From the NCBI RefSeq assembly GCF_010672525.1, contig NZ_JAAHGH010000005.1, positions 62,001 through 126,000 on the forward strand: a DNA stretch of 64,000 nt. The letters run 5' to 3'. This document shows, one piece after another, positions 19,557 to 28,431 of this stretch. A program made the position numbers and the translations under genes. Within the stretch, counting starts at the first letter, position 1. Each line of letters begins with the position of its first letter. The stretch comes from Okeania sp. SIO2B3. Its GTDB lineage: Bacteria > Cyanobacteriota > Cyanobacteriia > Cyanobacteriales > Microcoleaceae. The notes under the pieces are model-generated. The model had not been told where the DNA came from. It ran no database searches and was given only the letters and a program-made list of their open reading frames with translations.

Positions 19557-20480
19557 ATGGACAATTTACAGGCACGAGGTCATTTGTTAACGGAGCAGGT
19601 TAACCCTAATAGTCAGAATTTAGACCGGTTAAGCTCTTTAGAGTTGGTGGACTTATTTAATCAAGAGGATCGGCGAACTTTAGAGGCGATCGCTGCATCC
19701 CGTTTACAATTGGCTCAGGCAGTGGACATTACTACTGAAGCTTTACGCCAAGGTGGCAAACTTTTTTATGTGGGCGCTGGTACAAGTGGTCGTTTGGGGG
19801 TATTGGATGCGGCTGAATGTCCTCCCACATTTTGTACGCCTTCAGATTTGGTACAAGGAATTATTGCTGGTGGTGCAGGTGCTTTAGTCCGTAGTTCCGA
19901 AGATTTGGAGGACCGCTTTGAAGATGGTAGTCAGGCGATCGCTTCGCGCCATATTACGAATTTGGATGTGGTAGTCGGTATTACTGCTGGTGGTACAACT
20001 CCTTATGTCCATGGTGCTTTAGAAGCAGCAAAACAAAGGGGGGCAAAAACAATATTTATTACTTGTGTGCCTGTAGAGCAATTTAGTCTGGAAGTAGATG
20101 TGGATATTCGGTTAGTAGTTGGCCCAGAATTATTGGCAGGTTCCACGCGCTTAAAGGCGGGAACTGTTACCAAAATGGCTTTGAATATTTTATCAACGGG
20201 AGTAATGGTCGGACTGGGAAAGGTTTATGGTAATCGTATGGTTGACGTAGCAGTGAAAAATACTAAGTTACGCGATCGCGCCCTACGCATTATTGAGGAT
20301 TTAACTGAGTTGAGTAGGGATGAGGCCACAAAGTTATTAAATAAAAGTAACGATTCAGTTAAGTTGGCACTTTTTATGTATTGGAGTGGTTTAGAAAAAG
20401 AAGAAGGCGACAGGATTTTATCTGAATACCAAGGTAATCTCAGAGCAGCATTGCAAAAAGTAGGAAAAATAGGGGATTAG
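19557..20480 (+). CDS. murQ: N-acetylmuramic acid 6-phosphate etherase
   Basis: MurQ cleaves the D-lactyl ether of MurNAc-6-phosphate to give GlcNAc-6-phosphate in the cytoplasm, a step of peptidoglycan (anhydro-MurNAc) recycling. The 307-residue length is normal. The SIS-domain signature YVGAGTSGRLGVLDAAECPP (71-90) includes the catalytic Glu region, and the second conserved block ITAGGTTPYVHGALEAAK and the C-terminal GSTRLKAGTVTKMALNILST are present. The first residues (QARGHLLTEQVNPNSQNLD) match the family start. The neighbour on the opposite strand encodes a cell-wall amidase, consistent with a wall-turnover role, though they are convergent and not an operon. Confidence 0.97.
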   Translation: MDNLQARGHLLTEQVNPNSQNLDRLSSLELVDLFNQEDRRTLEAIAASRLQLAQAVDITTEALRQGGKLFYVGAGTSGRLGVLDAAECPPTFCTPSDLVQGIIAGGAGALVRSSEDLEDRFEDGSQAIASRHITNLDVVVGITAGGTTPYVHGALEAAKQRGAKTIFITCVPVEQFSLEVDVDIRLVVGPELLAGSTRLKAGTVTKMALNILSTGVMVGLGKVYGNRMVDVAVKNTKLRDRALRIIEDLTELSRDEATKLLNKSNDSVKLALFMYWSGLEKEEGDRILSEYQGNLRAALQKVGKIGD

Positions 20481-20739
20481 TTATTGAAGAAGGAGTCAGG
20501 AGTCAGAATTTCCTTCTGCCTTCTCCCCCCTTTCAAAGCTATGCTTTATCAACATCTTTCTTAACATAAAACTTGACAAAATAGATAGGTTATGTATAAG
20601 TCTTTCAAAGGTTTTTGTCAGAGAAAAAGTGTATTAAAAAGTACATTCTTTTCGATAACTTAAGTAGTTTTTCCTGTCTACTATGATTCTTTCTCCTTTC
20701 TCCCCTACTCCCTGATCCCCTACTCCCTACTCCCTCTTA

Positions 20740-22899
20740 CTACCGAGAATAAGCTTGAACATATCTAAGTATCCCACGAGCGATCGCCTGTGCCATACGA
20801 CTACGTTGACCAGGGTCCGCAAGAATCCTAGAATCATAATTACCAGTGACAAAACCCACCTCTACCAATACAGCAGGCATCTTAGTCTTTCTTAGCACAT
20901 AAAAACGAGCGCGCTTCACGCCACGATTATTCATTGTGGGGAAACTTTCCAACATACTATTCTGAATATACTGCGCTAAAGCCTGGCCACTTTGATAATA
21001 AAAAGTCTCTAAACCATTCACATCAGGACGGCTCATACTAATAGCATTAGCATGAATACTCACAAATAGATCGGCACCTACCCGATTGGCCAATTCTGCC
21101 CGTGGTGGTAAATCTAAATCCCGGTCTGTCTTACGAGTCATCACCACTTGTATATTATTCTGCTCCAGGATTTGAGCTACCTCCAATGACATGGGCAACA
21201 CAATATCCTTCTCGCGCAGACCAAAACCGACTCCACCTAAATCTGTAGGTCCTCCGTGCCCAGGATCTATAACTATCATTAACCGTCCATCACGCTGGGG
21301 TAATCTATTCGGCAAAGGAAAACGACGATTACCATTATTAGTATTAGAAGGACGACCGTTGCGACGAGGCCAGGGGAAAGGCCACCGTCTTGGAAGTAAA
21401 TTCCCTGGAGAATTTTGAGGTAATCTATTCTGAGGAGATGAATTTTGGGGTAATGAACTGTTTCCCCGTGATAAGATTGAAGGTCTGGAACTAGAAGATT
21501 GCTGTCTAGGATCTGGCCGCCAACCAGGAGGAGTAGTACCAATATTGCCCCACCCCATGGGTAAAGATAACTTTTGTGGGGTTAGCTGAGTTACCTGGGC
21601 AATTTTGACATTAGTAGCAGGCTTAACCAGAATTGTTACTGTTTCTGGATCTTCTTGACGTATCTTTGCCCAAATTAAAGGACTGCCCACCCTTCGACTA
21701 GGTAACTTTAATCGGTCATCTACCTTAGCATTATATATAGTAATTCCATAAGCATCCTCTTCGGAATCCCAACCATTCGTATAGTTTAGAGCTCGATCCC
21801 CTGTAATTACTAAATCAGTACCATTTTTCAATACTACTGACTTAACAACAGCAAAACCAGTAGCTTGATTAATTGTTGGTGGTGTTTCTCCTTGAGGCCA
21901 TATTGCTACTCCACCTGCATAAGCACGAGCTTGCCATTGAGTTTTAGTATTTGGAAGACTCACCGTCAAACGAACTACTGCAGGTGTTGTTGAAAGCTGA
22001 GTGAGTTGAGTAATTGTTAATCCAGATTTGTTAAATCTTTGATTTGCCTTGACATCTTTTGCTGTGAGAGTAGCATTCAGAATATCAATGGTCATCCAAG
22101 TACGGTCAACACTCTGCTTGAGTTCTATTTCTGGTAGTTGACCGCTCGTTTGTAGAACTACTCCCTCTTGCTTTACTTGGACATCTTCTACTAGAGTTGG
22201 TGTACCAGTAGTAGCAACTTGATTAACAACAGCAGGGTTTCTTCGTCTTAGTATGTTTTGATTACTCGGTCTCTCTATTCTGCGAGGAGGTAAAGGCGAT
22301 CTTTGAGGAGGTGGGGGTGGAGACTGGGAAGTTTTAGGTGGTGGGGGTGGAGACTGGGAACTTTGAGGTAGCGGTGGTGGAGACTGAGGACTTTGAGGTA
22401 GTGGCGGTGGAGACTGGGGTTTAAGGTTAATATCTGAAGTAGAGGCAATCTTTTGAGGTGTGGGTATTTGTACAGTCCATTCGCTAGGAGAGATACCTCT
22501 AAATTGTACCTGTTTTGGGTCAAGAGTATACCCATTATTTAATTCTACTACAATCCGAGCTGTTTGAGAATTAAATTGTCCTACTCTCACTGCTTTTATT
22601 GCCCCGCCGACAACTTGAGAAGTCCTAATGCCTCCTAAAGTTGTTCCAGGTAGGTCTATAACTAAGCGAGTTGGGTTAGTTATTAGTTGTGCTTTTGGCT
22701 GAACACCTCCTTCAGTAGTAAAAGATAGTCGATTCTGATTTGCTTGAAACTGCCAAGATTCTAAGGTAGCAGCTTCAGTAGGACTTCCAAGTACAAAAAC
22801 ACTGAGTATACTTGGGAGTAAATAGCGTACCATTAGATTTTTTCCCATCTGGGTACTTTTGAGAAATATCACACGATTTCCTGGATATATATTTTTCAT
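20740..22899 (-). CDS. AMIN-domain N-acetylmuramoyl-L-alanine amidase, 719 aa
   Basis: The enzyme cleaves the amide between MurNAc and the stem peptide in the periplasm; in filamentous cyanobacteria such AmiC-type amidases also drill septal pores. Residues about 20-45 form a signal peptide (MVRYLLPSILSVFVLGSPTEA). Next come an AMIN domain (about 45-145) and a proline-serine repeat linker (about 155-210, SPPPLPQS units). A second AMIN-like region (about 225-440) and a low-complexity Asn/Pro/Arg linker follow. The amidase_3 domain fills about 537-715, with zinc ligands in VIDPGHGG, a Glu in LREKDIV, SIHANA, and the catalytic Glu in LVEVGFVTG. The annotated ATG has no clear ribosome site; the ATGs 17 and 22 codons later would give a more normal signal peptide. 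Confidence 0.93.
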   Translation of the reverse strand: MKNIYPGNRVIFLKSTQMGKNLMVRYLLPSILSVFVLGSPTEAATLESWQFQANQNRLSFTTEGGVQPKAQLITNPTRLVIDLPGTTLGGIRTSQVVGGAIKAVRVGQFNSQTARIVVELNNGYTLDPKQVQFRGISPSEWTVQIPTPQKIASTSDINLKPQSPPPLPQSPQSPPPLPQSSQSPPPPPKTSQSPPPPPQRSPLPPRRIERPSNQNILRRRNPAVVNQVATTGTPTLVEDVQVKQEGVVLQTSGQLPEIELKQSVDRTWMTIDILNATLTAKDVKANQRFNKSGLTITQLTQLSTTPAVVRLTVSLPNTKTQWQARAYAGGVAIWPQGETPPTINQATGFAVVKSVVLKNGTDLVITGDRALNYTNGWDSEEDAYGITIYNAKVDDRLKLPSRRVGSPLIWAKIRQEDPETVTILVKPATNVKIAQVTQLTPQKLSLPMGWGNIGTTPPGWRPDPRQQSSSSRPSILSRGNSSLPQNSSPQNRLPQNSPGNLLPRRWPFPWPRRNGRPSNTNNGNRRFPLPNRLPQRDGRLMIVIDPGHGGPTDLGGVGFGLREKDIVLPMSLEVAQILEQNNIQVVMTRKTDRDLDLPPRAELANRVGADLFVSIHANAISMSRPDVNGLETFYYQSGQALAQYIQNSMLESFPTMNNRGVKRARFYVLRKTKMPAVLVEVGFVTGNYDSRILADPGQRSRMAQAIARGILRYVQAYSR

Positions 22900-23617
22900 A
22901 TCAAGTTTAATACTTTATGAACTCCTCTAGATAGTAGATGTATTGATATACCCCTGATAATTTTTGGTGAATAGAATAATTATTAACCTGTAAAATTTAC
23001 TCATACACCGAATTCACGCTTCAATAACAACTTTCAGCATAACTAGAGGAATATACTATCATATAACTTTCTAAATAGTTGTCAGTTATTCCAGATAAAT
23101 TTACCGATTTGGACAATATATTTTATTCCTTGTCGATATTTGCGGGTATTATAGCGATTTTCTGTCATGTAACATAAATGAAGAAGTTTGACGATCATTA
23201 AGTTAAAAAATAGCTCAAATACACTATTACTTAAACTGTAGATTAATGTTTAAGTGGGTACTAATTTAGATGATATTGATGATATTTATGAGCAACAAGT
23301 TAGTTTAGTCAGAGATTTTCTAGAGAGTAAATTGAGTAGAGGTACAATAGTTAGCAAAAAACCAATTATAGCGGTTTTCAAATAGATAGACTACAGTGGC
23401 CAAAGCATTCTCCTACTCCCGCGCACCAAAAGAATTTTGTAGTTTACTTAAATGAAAAGCGCTGTAATGTTAAAGTCAGGTTAATAACATCTAAAATTAT
23501 CAGTATAACAGTAGTGGTTCCTTAAATAATATATTCAATCTGAAGAGCAATTTTCTGCAGTAAATTATTGAAATGTATTTCTGCGATCGCATCATAACTT
23601 GAAAATTTGCAGTAACT
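22900..23617. other. Spacer between amidase and GGDEF genes
   Basis: The DNA is AT-rich. A short open stretch at about 23262-23380 reads DDIDDIYEQQVSLVRDFLES and may be a decayed gene end, but it has no start. The dispersed repeat gcggttttcaaatagataga is at about 23371. No RNA gene is recognised. Confidence 0.4.
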
Positions 23618-25429
23618 TTAAAAGCTCTTTACATCTTGAGAAATCATACTAAAATGTATACAGCAATCTCGTCCTTGTTGTTTAGCTTGATATAAAGCTT
23701 TATCAGCTTGGCCTATAAATGTATGGAGTGTTCGAGTCAATGAAGGGATCTGAGTCGTAACACCAAGGCTGATGGTAACTATTTGCCCTTTCCCACTAGG
23801 ATGAGGAATACCTAAAGCCTTAATGGCTGATTGAATCTGTGCTGCTACTTCACAAGCCCTACTTTGGTCAGTATTTGATAAAATTACAGCAAACTCTTCG
23901 CCCCCATAGCGAGCTAGCAAGTCTGCCGGACATTTCAAAACTTCTTGAGCTGTATGAGCTATTTTAATCAAGCATGTGTCTCCTTCTTGATGACCGTAAA
24001 GATCATTATATAGTTTGAAATAATCCACATCAAGCATAATTAGAGATAAAAATTGCTTTTGTCTTGCCATTCGTCGCCATTCTTGGTCTAAAAATTCATC
24101 GAAGTAACGACGGTTAGGAATTTGAGTTAAACCATCAAGTCGAGCTAGACGTTCTAACTTGAGATTGGCTTCTTGAAGTGCATCCAGGGTGTTGCCTAAC
24201 TCATCTGCTTGTAAGCGAGTTTGAGCGAGTAGATGGGAATGTTCTAAAGCGACACTGAACTGAGCTGCTAATTGTTTGACAAATCTAATTTCAGCAGGAG
24301 TCCATTCACGGCTGTTTTCACACTGATGAATACAAAGCAGTCCCCACAGTTTTGAACCCATGATTAAAGGCATAATAATTTGTGCCTTAATCTGAAATTG
24401 CTCTAATACTTCAATATGACAATCTTTTAAACCAGCATTGTAAATATCGGTGAGCACTTGCATACGCCCCTGTTGATAATAGATGGCATACTGTTCGCCA
24501 AAACAATAATCGTTGACTTTAATCGAAAGGGCCGAATCATACACTGGTAAAACGCTTTCAGAAACAAATTCCCCATAGCAGTAGTTACTCTCTGGGTTAA
24601 AGCAGAATATTCCTACGCGATCGCTCTCTAGAGCTTTTCTGACTTCTTTGGCAGTAGTTTTAAATAAAGTATGAAGGTCGAGAGATTCACGAATTTCTGA
24701 GATTAAGTTGAATAAAATCATTTGTTGTTGGCTAGCTGCTTGCAAATCTTTAGCTTGTTGTTCGACTTCAGCTAGTTGTTCTGCTTGCTGTACTGCAAAG
24801 CCTAGTTGAACAGCAATTTGAGTCAAAAAATTTACTGCAGAAGTTTCCCATTCATGGGGTTTAGAATGTTGATAGGCAGCCAGAATACCCCATAGCTTTT
24901 GTTTAATAAAAATAGGAGCAGTGGCATATGCTCGAATGTGAAATTGTTCTAATATTTCAATATGACATTGGGATAACTCTGCTTTATAAATGTCTTTTAC
25001 TATGAGTGTTTCATTATTGCGATACCGACCACCTTGATGCTTCTGAAGATAACAATCATTCCAGACAGTGTTTTTGTCTGTAAACTCAAGTTCATCCCAA
25101 CCAACTTCAGCAAATTCAAAGTCACCAACAAATTCGCCCCCCCAGTCTTCGTTAAAACGATATACTGAGACTCGTTCGACACCTAAAAGTCTACAAGTTT
25201 CTTTTGTGGTTGTGCGAAAGATTGTTTCTAGGTCGAGAGATGCTCTAATCTTGCTGATAACTCGGTATATTGCTTTTTGTTGTGCATATATTTGCTCTAG
25301 TTGCTCAGTTTTATCGTGCAGTTGAGTCTCTACATTATCAATAGTAGGTAATTTCAATAAGCTAAATATTTGATTAATAATTTTACGGCTGATCGTAGAT
25401 GATATAGATTGAGGTATTTTTTTCTTCAT
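23618..25429 (-). CDS. GAF-GAF-GGDEF diguanylate cyclase, candidate cyanobacteriochrome, 603 aa
   Basis: It probably makes cyclic-di-GMP in response to a ligand or light. Two tandem GAF domains (about 55-215 and 238-400) each contain Cys-His in a bilin-lyase-like context: C155-H156 in SQCHIEILEQFHIRA and C337-H338 in KDCHIEVLEQFQIKA, each followed by LWGxL..xQ and an xEW motif. In cyanobacteriochromes and phytochromes the Cys before His carries the bilin. A coiled coil (about 400-428) leads to the GGDEF domain (about 430-595) with D467 and an intact GGEEF (509-513). The position of the inhibitory RxxD site reads CPAD, so product inhibition is probably lost. Chromophore binding is inferred and not shown. 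Confidence 0.9.
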   Translation of the reverse strand: MKKKIPQSISSTISRKIINQIFSLLKLPTIDNVETQLHDKTEQLEQIYAQQKAIYRVISKIRASLDLETIFRTTTKETCRLLGVERVSVYRFNEDWGGEFVGDFEFAEVGWDELEFTDKNTVWNDCYLQKHQGGRYRNNETLIVKDIYKAELSQCHIEILEQFHIRAYATAPIFIKQKLWGILAAYQHSKPHEWETSAVNFLTQIAVQLGFAVQQAEQLAEVEQQAKDLQAASQQQMILFNLISEIRESLDLHTLFKTTAKEVRKALESDRVGIFCFNPESNYCYGEFVSESVLPVYDSALSIKVNDYCFGEQYAIYYQQGRMQVLTDIYNAGLKDCHIEVLEQFQIKAQIIMPLIMGSKLWGLLCIHQCENSREWTPAEIRFVKQLAAQFSVALEHSHLLAQTRLQADELGNTLDALQEANLKLERLARLDGLTQIPNRRYFDEFLDQEWRRMARQKQFLSLIMLDVDYFKLYNDLYGHQEGDTCLIKIAHTAQEVLKCPADLLARYGGEEFAVILSNTDQSRACEVAAQIQSAIKALGIPHPSGKGQIVTISLGVTTQIPSLTRTLHTFIGQADKALYQAKQQGRDCCIHFSMISQDVKSF

Positions 25430-26256
25430 CAGGATTTTTTATAAAAAATTATAAGCCAAATATAGCACTTTTTTAAAAAAAATCTGTGTAACCCAATTTT
25501 ATTGGTTATTGATATTATTTATATTTTTTTGTATTGGAAAGCGGAGTAATTGAGTGTTTAAATGTGAAAAACTTGAGAGTTAATCTAGATATCAAACAGA
25601 GAGCTAAATCCAATCTAAAAATCAGCTAGAGTGATTTTTAAGATTATTCAATTTCACTTGGTATAATACAGCAGAAGGAAGAAGAAAGAAGGAAGAAGGA
25701 AGAAGGGATAAAGAAAAATTGGTGTTGCTGATTATGGGTATGATGCAAGCCCCCCTAGCCACCCAAAATTGGGGGGAATAAAACTCTAAAAGTCCCCCAA
25801 AATTGGGGGACCAGCGGGGGCTTGACCAGAACCAAACAATCGTGCATTTATACTTCAATTTAGCAACGCCGAAAAATTTTCGTTGTCTGAGTTTTAAGTT
25901 TTTGATGTTTCCTAAAAGTCATACCATTTTGAAAAAAGAATGTTATGAATAATAGGTATGATAAAAAGATTTTACAGGAAATGTCCCTTGAACAAAAACG
26001 ATAATTTATGAGCTAAAAACTGGTATTGAAGCTATTCCCATACGACTCCTGACTCGGTCCTACTGACTTCTAATACCAAATCCGGTTTCCCTGTTTCCCG
26101 AATTACTACTCCCTAAGACCTAGGAGATACGGACGTTGCATGGAGCGTCCTGTACGATCATTAACAATAGTTTTGCGAAGCTAACGGCCGTTCGTTCCTG
26201 CACAATAAACGAATTTTGTACCTCACGCTTCTGGGGAATTGCTATCTATATTTAAT

Positions 26257-26347
26257 CAGGACTTACGCAGAGACTCTACATATAGCGAGGGCAAATACCA
26301 TTTGCCCCTACAAATGGTGCTTTAAAAGTCAATTTGCGTAAGTCCTG
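26257..26347. mobile_element. 91-bp MITE, copy 4
   Basis: It has CAGGACTTACGCA-type inverted ends and the 91-bp length. Flanking 6-bp repeats TTTAAT are at 26251-26256 and 26348-26353. The interior carries the inverted pair gggcaaatacc / ggtgc and the string ccatttgcccctac, related to the GGGCGAATGGCCATTCGCCC palindrome family. Confidence 0.85.
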
Positions 26348-26355
26348 TTTAATAT

Positions 26356-26590
26356 TAATGAGGGTTTGCTGATTAAATCTCAAAGCACTGACAGATATTG
26401 GTTTCAGCCTTTTTAGGCCTTTAACAAAGTGCGCCTGTTTTCGGTCGCTCAAGCTCATGCATGCTAGTATTTTGGGATGATTATGGCAGAACAATCTTGG
26501 GACAAATATACCCGACTACCTCCTCTATAATTTCCATTTCTCCTGTCTCCTACACCTACCACTCATACTTTATTCAGCAAACCCTAATTA
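26356..26590. repeat. Element with TAATxAGGGTTTGCTGA inverted ends
   Basis: The left end reads taatgagggtttgctgatta and the right end, reverse complemented, reads taattagggtttgctgaata. The span is 235 bp and has no real ORF. Single left ends recur at about 44515 and at 51183, the latter exactly where the group II intron is cut off. No clear target duplication is seen, so its status as a mobile element is uncertain. Confidence 0.5.
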
Positions 26591-26682
26591 CTCAAACCTT
26601 CAAGTAAAATTTGTTCATTGTTTTTCCATCTCAAATAATGAACCATTAATCATAAAAATTAGAGTACAGATAGAGGCGATCG

Positions 26683-27813
26683 CTAACTATTAACAACTTG
26701 TATTTGTGAGGTTAAAAATCGATCCATCCAAGCTTCTAAATAGGCTTGATTTGCTGCTTGTTCTTCTGGATTTTCTGTATCTAAAGGATGAGGTGCTAAT
26801 CCTAATAGTGCCGCTGTTGTTACACAAAACATTGACTTTTGAAAAGTCTGACAAATTTTGACTCGTAAATTATCTGTACCTCGGTTAGTTTTTTGGTAAA
26901 CTTCTAGAAGATAATTAGGTAAAAAATGTCGCATATCTTGCATTAGTAATGTGGGTGGAATTCCTGCTCCTCCAATAGGTAATGGATCTGCATATAAAGC
27001 ACCATAAGTAAATCGACTTTGTTCGGGGTCTATTTGTTGAGCTTGAGCGTTGTATGAAACTGTTCCTAAAAATGGTGTACCTCGGAAGAAAATTGCTTCT
27101 ACATAGGGAACTGCTGTATCGGCTAAAAAAGTTAAACCTACTGATTCAGGAATTATTTCATAACGCTTACCTTTGACATTTACAGCATAGGTAATTGGTA
27201 AATTTGCTGCTGCTACTAACCCGGATAAAATATGCTCTACTACTTGAGGAATAGATGTCATTTTCCCTTGGTCATACTTATCAGATAGGGTCATAAATAT
27301 GTCACTCATTACCCGCCAAAATTGACCTAAAGCGCTATAATAAGCTTGTTGACGAACTAAATCTGGTAAAAATTCTGGAAATAATTGATTGAGTGGTATT
27401 AACATCAAATTTCCTGTAATTTTGGCATCTATTACTGTTTTTGCTAGTTGTTGAAATTCTGGTGAATCTGAGTATTTATCGAGACCTCCACCACCATGCC
27501 ATAACATTCCTCTCATACAATATTCTGCATACTCATAATTAATTCGGTCGTGCCACCAAAACTTGAGTAATTTACCTAATGAAATTTTGCCGTTGAAGTA
27601 TTTAAAAAAGGGAAACAATTCTAAAAATTGATGGTCGGCAATATAAATCAGATTCTTGGAATAAGCATCTAATACAATGCCATAACTTTTCAAAATACCG
27701 ACTACTTCTAAGACGTTTTCTGGTGTATCTTTTAATAGAGCTTGACCAGATTTTAAACGATTAATATAGACTGAAAGTGGATGAGTATTAAATTTTAAAA
27801 TGGTGTTTGTCAT
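26683..27813 (-). CDS. chpX: CO2 hydration protein of the NDH-1 CO2-uptake complex, 376 aa
   Basis: ChpX/ChpY (CupB/CupA) proteins bind the NdhD/NdhF membrane arm of specialised NDH-1 complexes on the thylakoid and hydrate CO2 to bicarbonate as part of the carbon-concentrating mechanism. I recognise the family from NDRINYEYAEYCMRGMLWHG-like text, here WWHDRINYEYAEYCMRGMLW, from HGGGGLDKY and from the C-terminal CQTFQKSMFCVTTAALLGLA. The length fits the family. The neighbouring upstream gene on the same strand is ndhD, as in ndhF-ndhD-chp clusters. I favour ChpX (CupB) because marine filamentous relatives are known mainly for the constitutive NDH-1 CO2-uptake form, but ChpY cannot be excluded. 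Confidence 0.85.
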   Translation of the reverse strand: MTNTILKFNTHPLSVYINRLKSGQALLKDTPENVLEVVGILKSYGIVLDAYSKNLIYIADHQFLELFPFFKYFNGKISLGKLLKFWWHDRINYEYAEYCMRGMLWHGGGGLDKYSDSPEFQQLAKTVIDAKITGNLMLIPLNQLFPEFLPDLVRQQAYYSALGQFWRVMSDIFMTLSDKYDQGKMTSIPQVVEHILSGLVAAANLPITYAVNVKGKRYEIIPESVGLTFLADTAVPYVEAIFFRGTPFLGTVSYNAQAQQIDPEQSRFTYGALYADPLPIGGAGIPPTLLMQDMRHFLPNYLLEVYQKTNRGTDNLRVKICQTFQKSMFCVTTAALLGLAPHPLDTENPEEQAANQAYLEAWMDRFLTSQIQVVNS

Positions 27814-28431
27814 AATTGTTTTTCCTAAGTTTGATTTTTTTGATTTGTTAGAGCTGCTAATACTAAATTTCTCGCATTTTTGCTACATTTTCTTGAGAGC
27901 AGGGATATAATAAATAATAGTTCTTTACTTCATACCTATAATTGCTCAAAATATTGCTGAATCTTACTTATTACTTGACAACTGAAGTGTTCAAGAAATA
28001 TAGCATTATTTTTAGGAGTTTATCTTAATAAGTATTGATATTTTATACTATTTGTATCCCTGTTCCATTTCACAAAAATTGAATGATATATAGCAATCCT
28101 ATTTAAGTTGTAATATTTTAGTGGTAGGGGCTAATGGCCTTATGCTAACGCAAAGCTCCGCTAATGCCTGTACAGGAGTCAGGAGTCATAATTTTAAAGG
28201 TTTTCAGTTCAAATTAACTATTATAAAAATAATCACAACCTAATTTGGGATTGTTATAGTTTTAATTCTGAACAACTTCATAATATTCTGTCCGGTTGAA
28301 TAGTTATAAAAAAGGAGAGAATAGTCAGGAGGAAAGAGTCAGGAAAAGTTTTTGATCGTGCTATTATCCGGACATGATATAATTGCAAAATACAAATAAC
28401 TCTGAGTAGAGAATTCTTCTGCAAATTATTC
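27814..28431. other. Spacer between ndhD and chpX
   Basis: This 618-bp gap is unusually long inside what is elsewhere an operon. It holds AT-rich DNA and short repeat debris (about 28130-28200 and 28310-28345, caggagtcaggagtcat), suggesting expansion by repeats. No gene is seen. Confidence 0.5.

Larger units (their letters stand above)
25430..26682. other. Long spacer with MITEs
   Basis: It contains short repeats (aagaaggaagaagg, and gccaaaattgggggac-type strings at about 25760-25820), a 91-bp MITE at 26257 and, directly after it, a 235-bp element at 26356. The small ORFs at 25622-25858 and 26276-26494 run over these repeats and look spurious. Confidence 0.55.

Noticed and set aside
25622-26494. 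Small minus-strand ORFs between the GGDEF and chpX genes
   Set aside because: Both are translations of dispersed repeats and MITE sequence.
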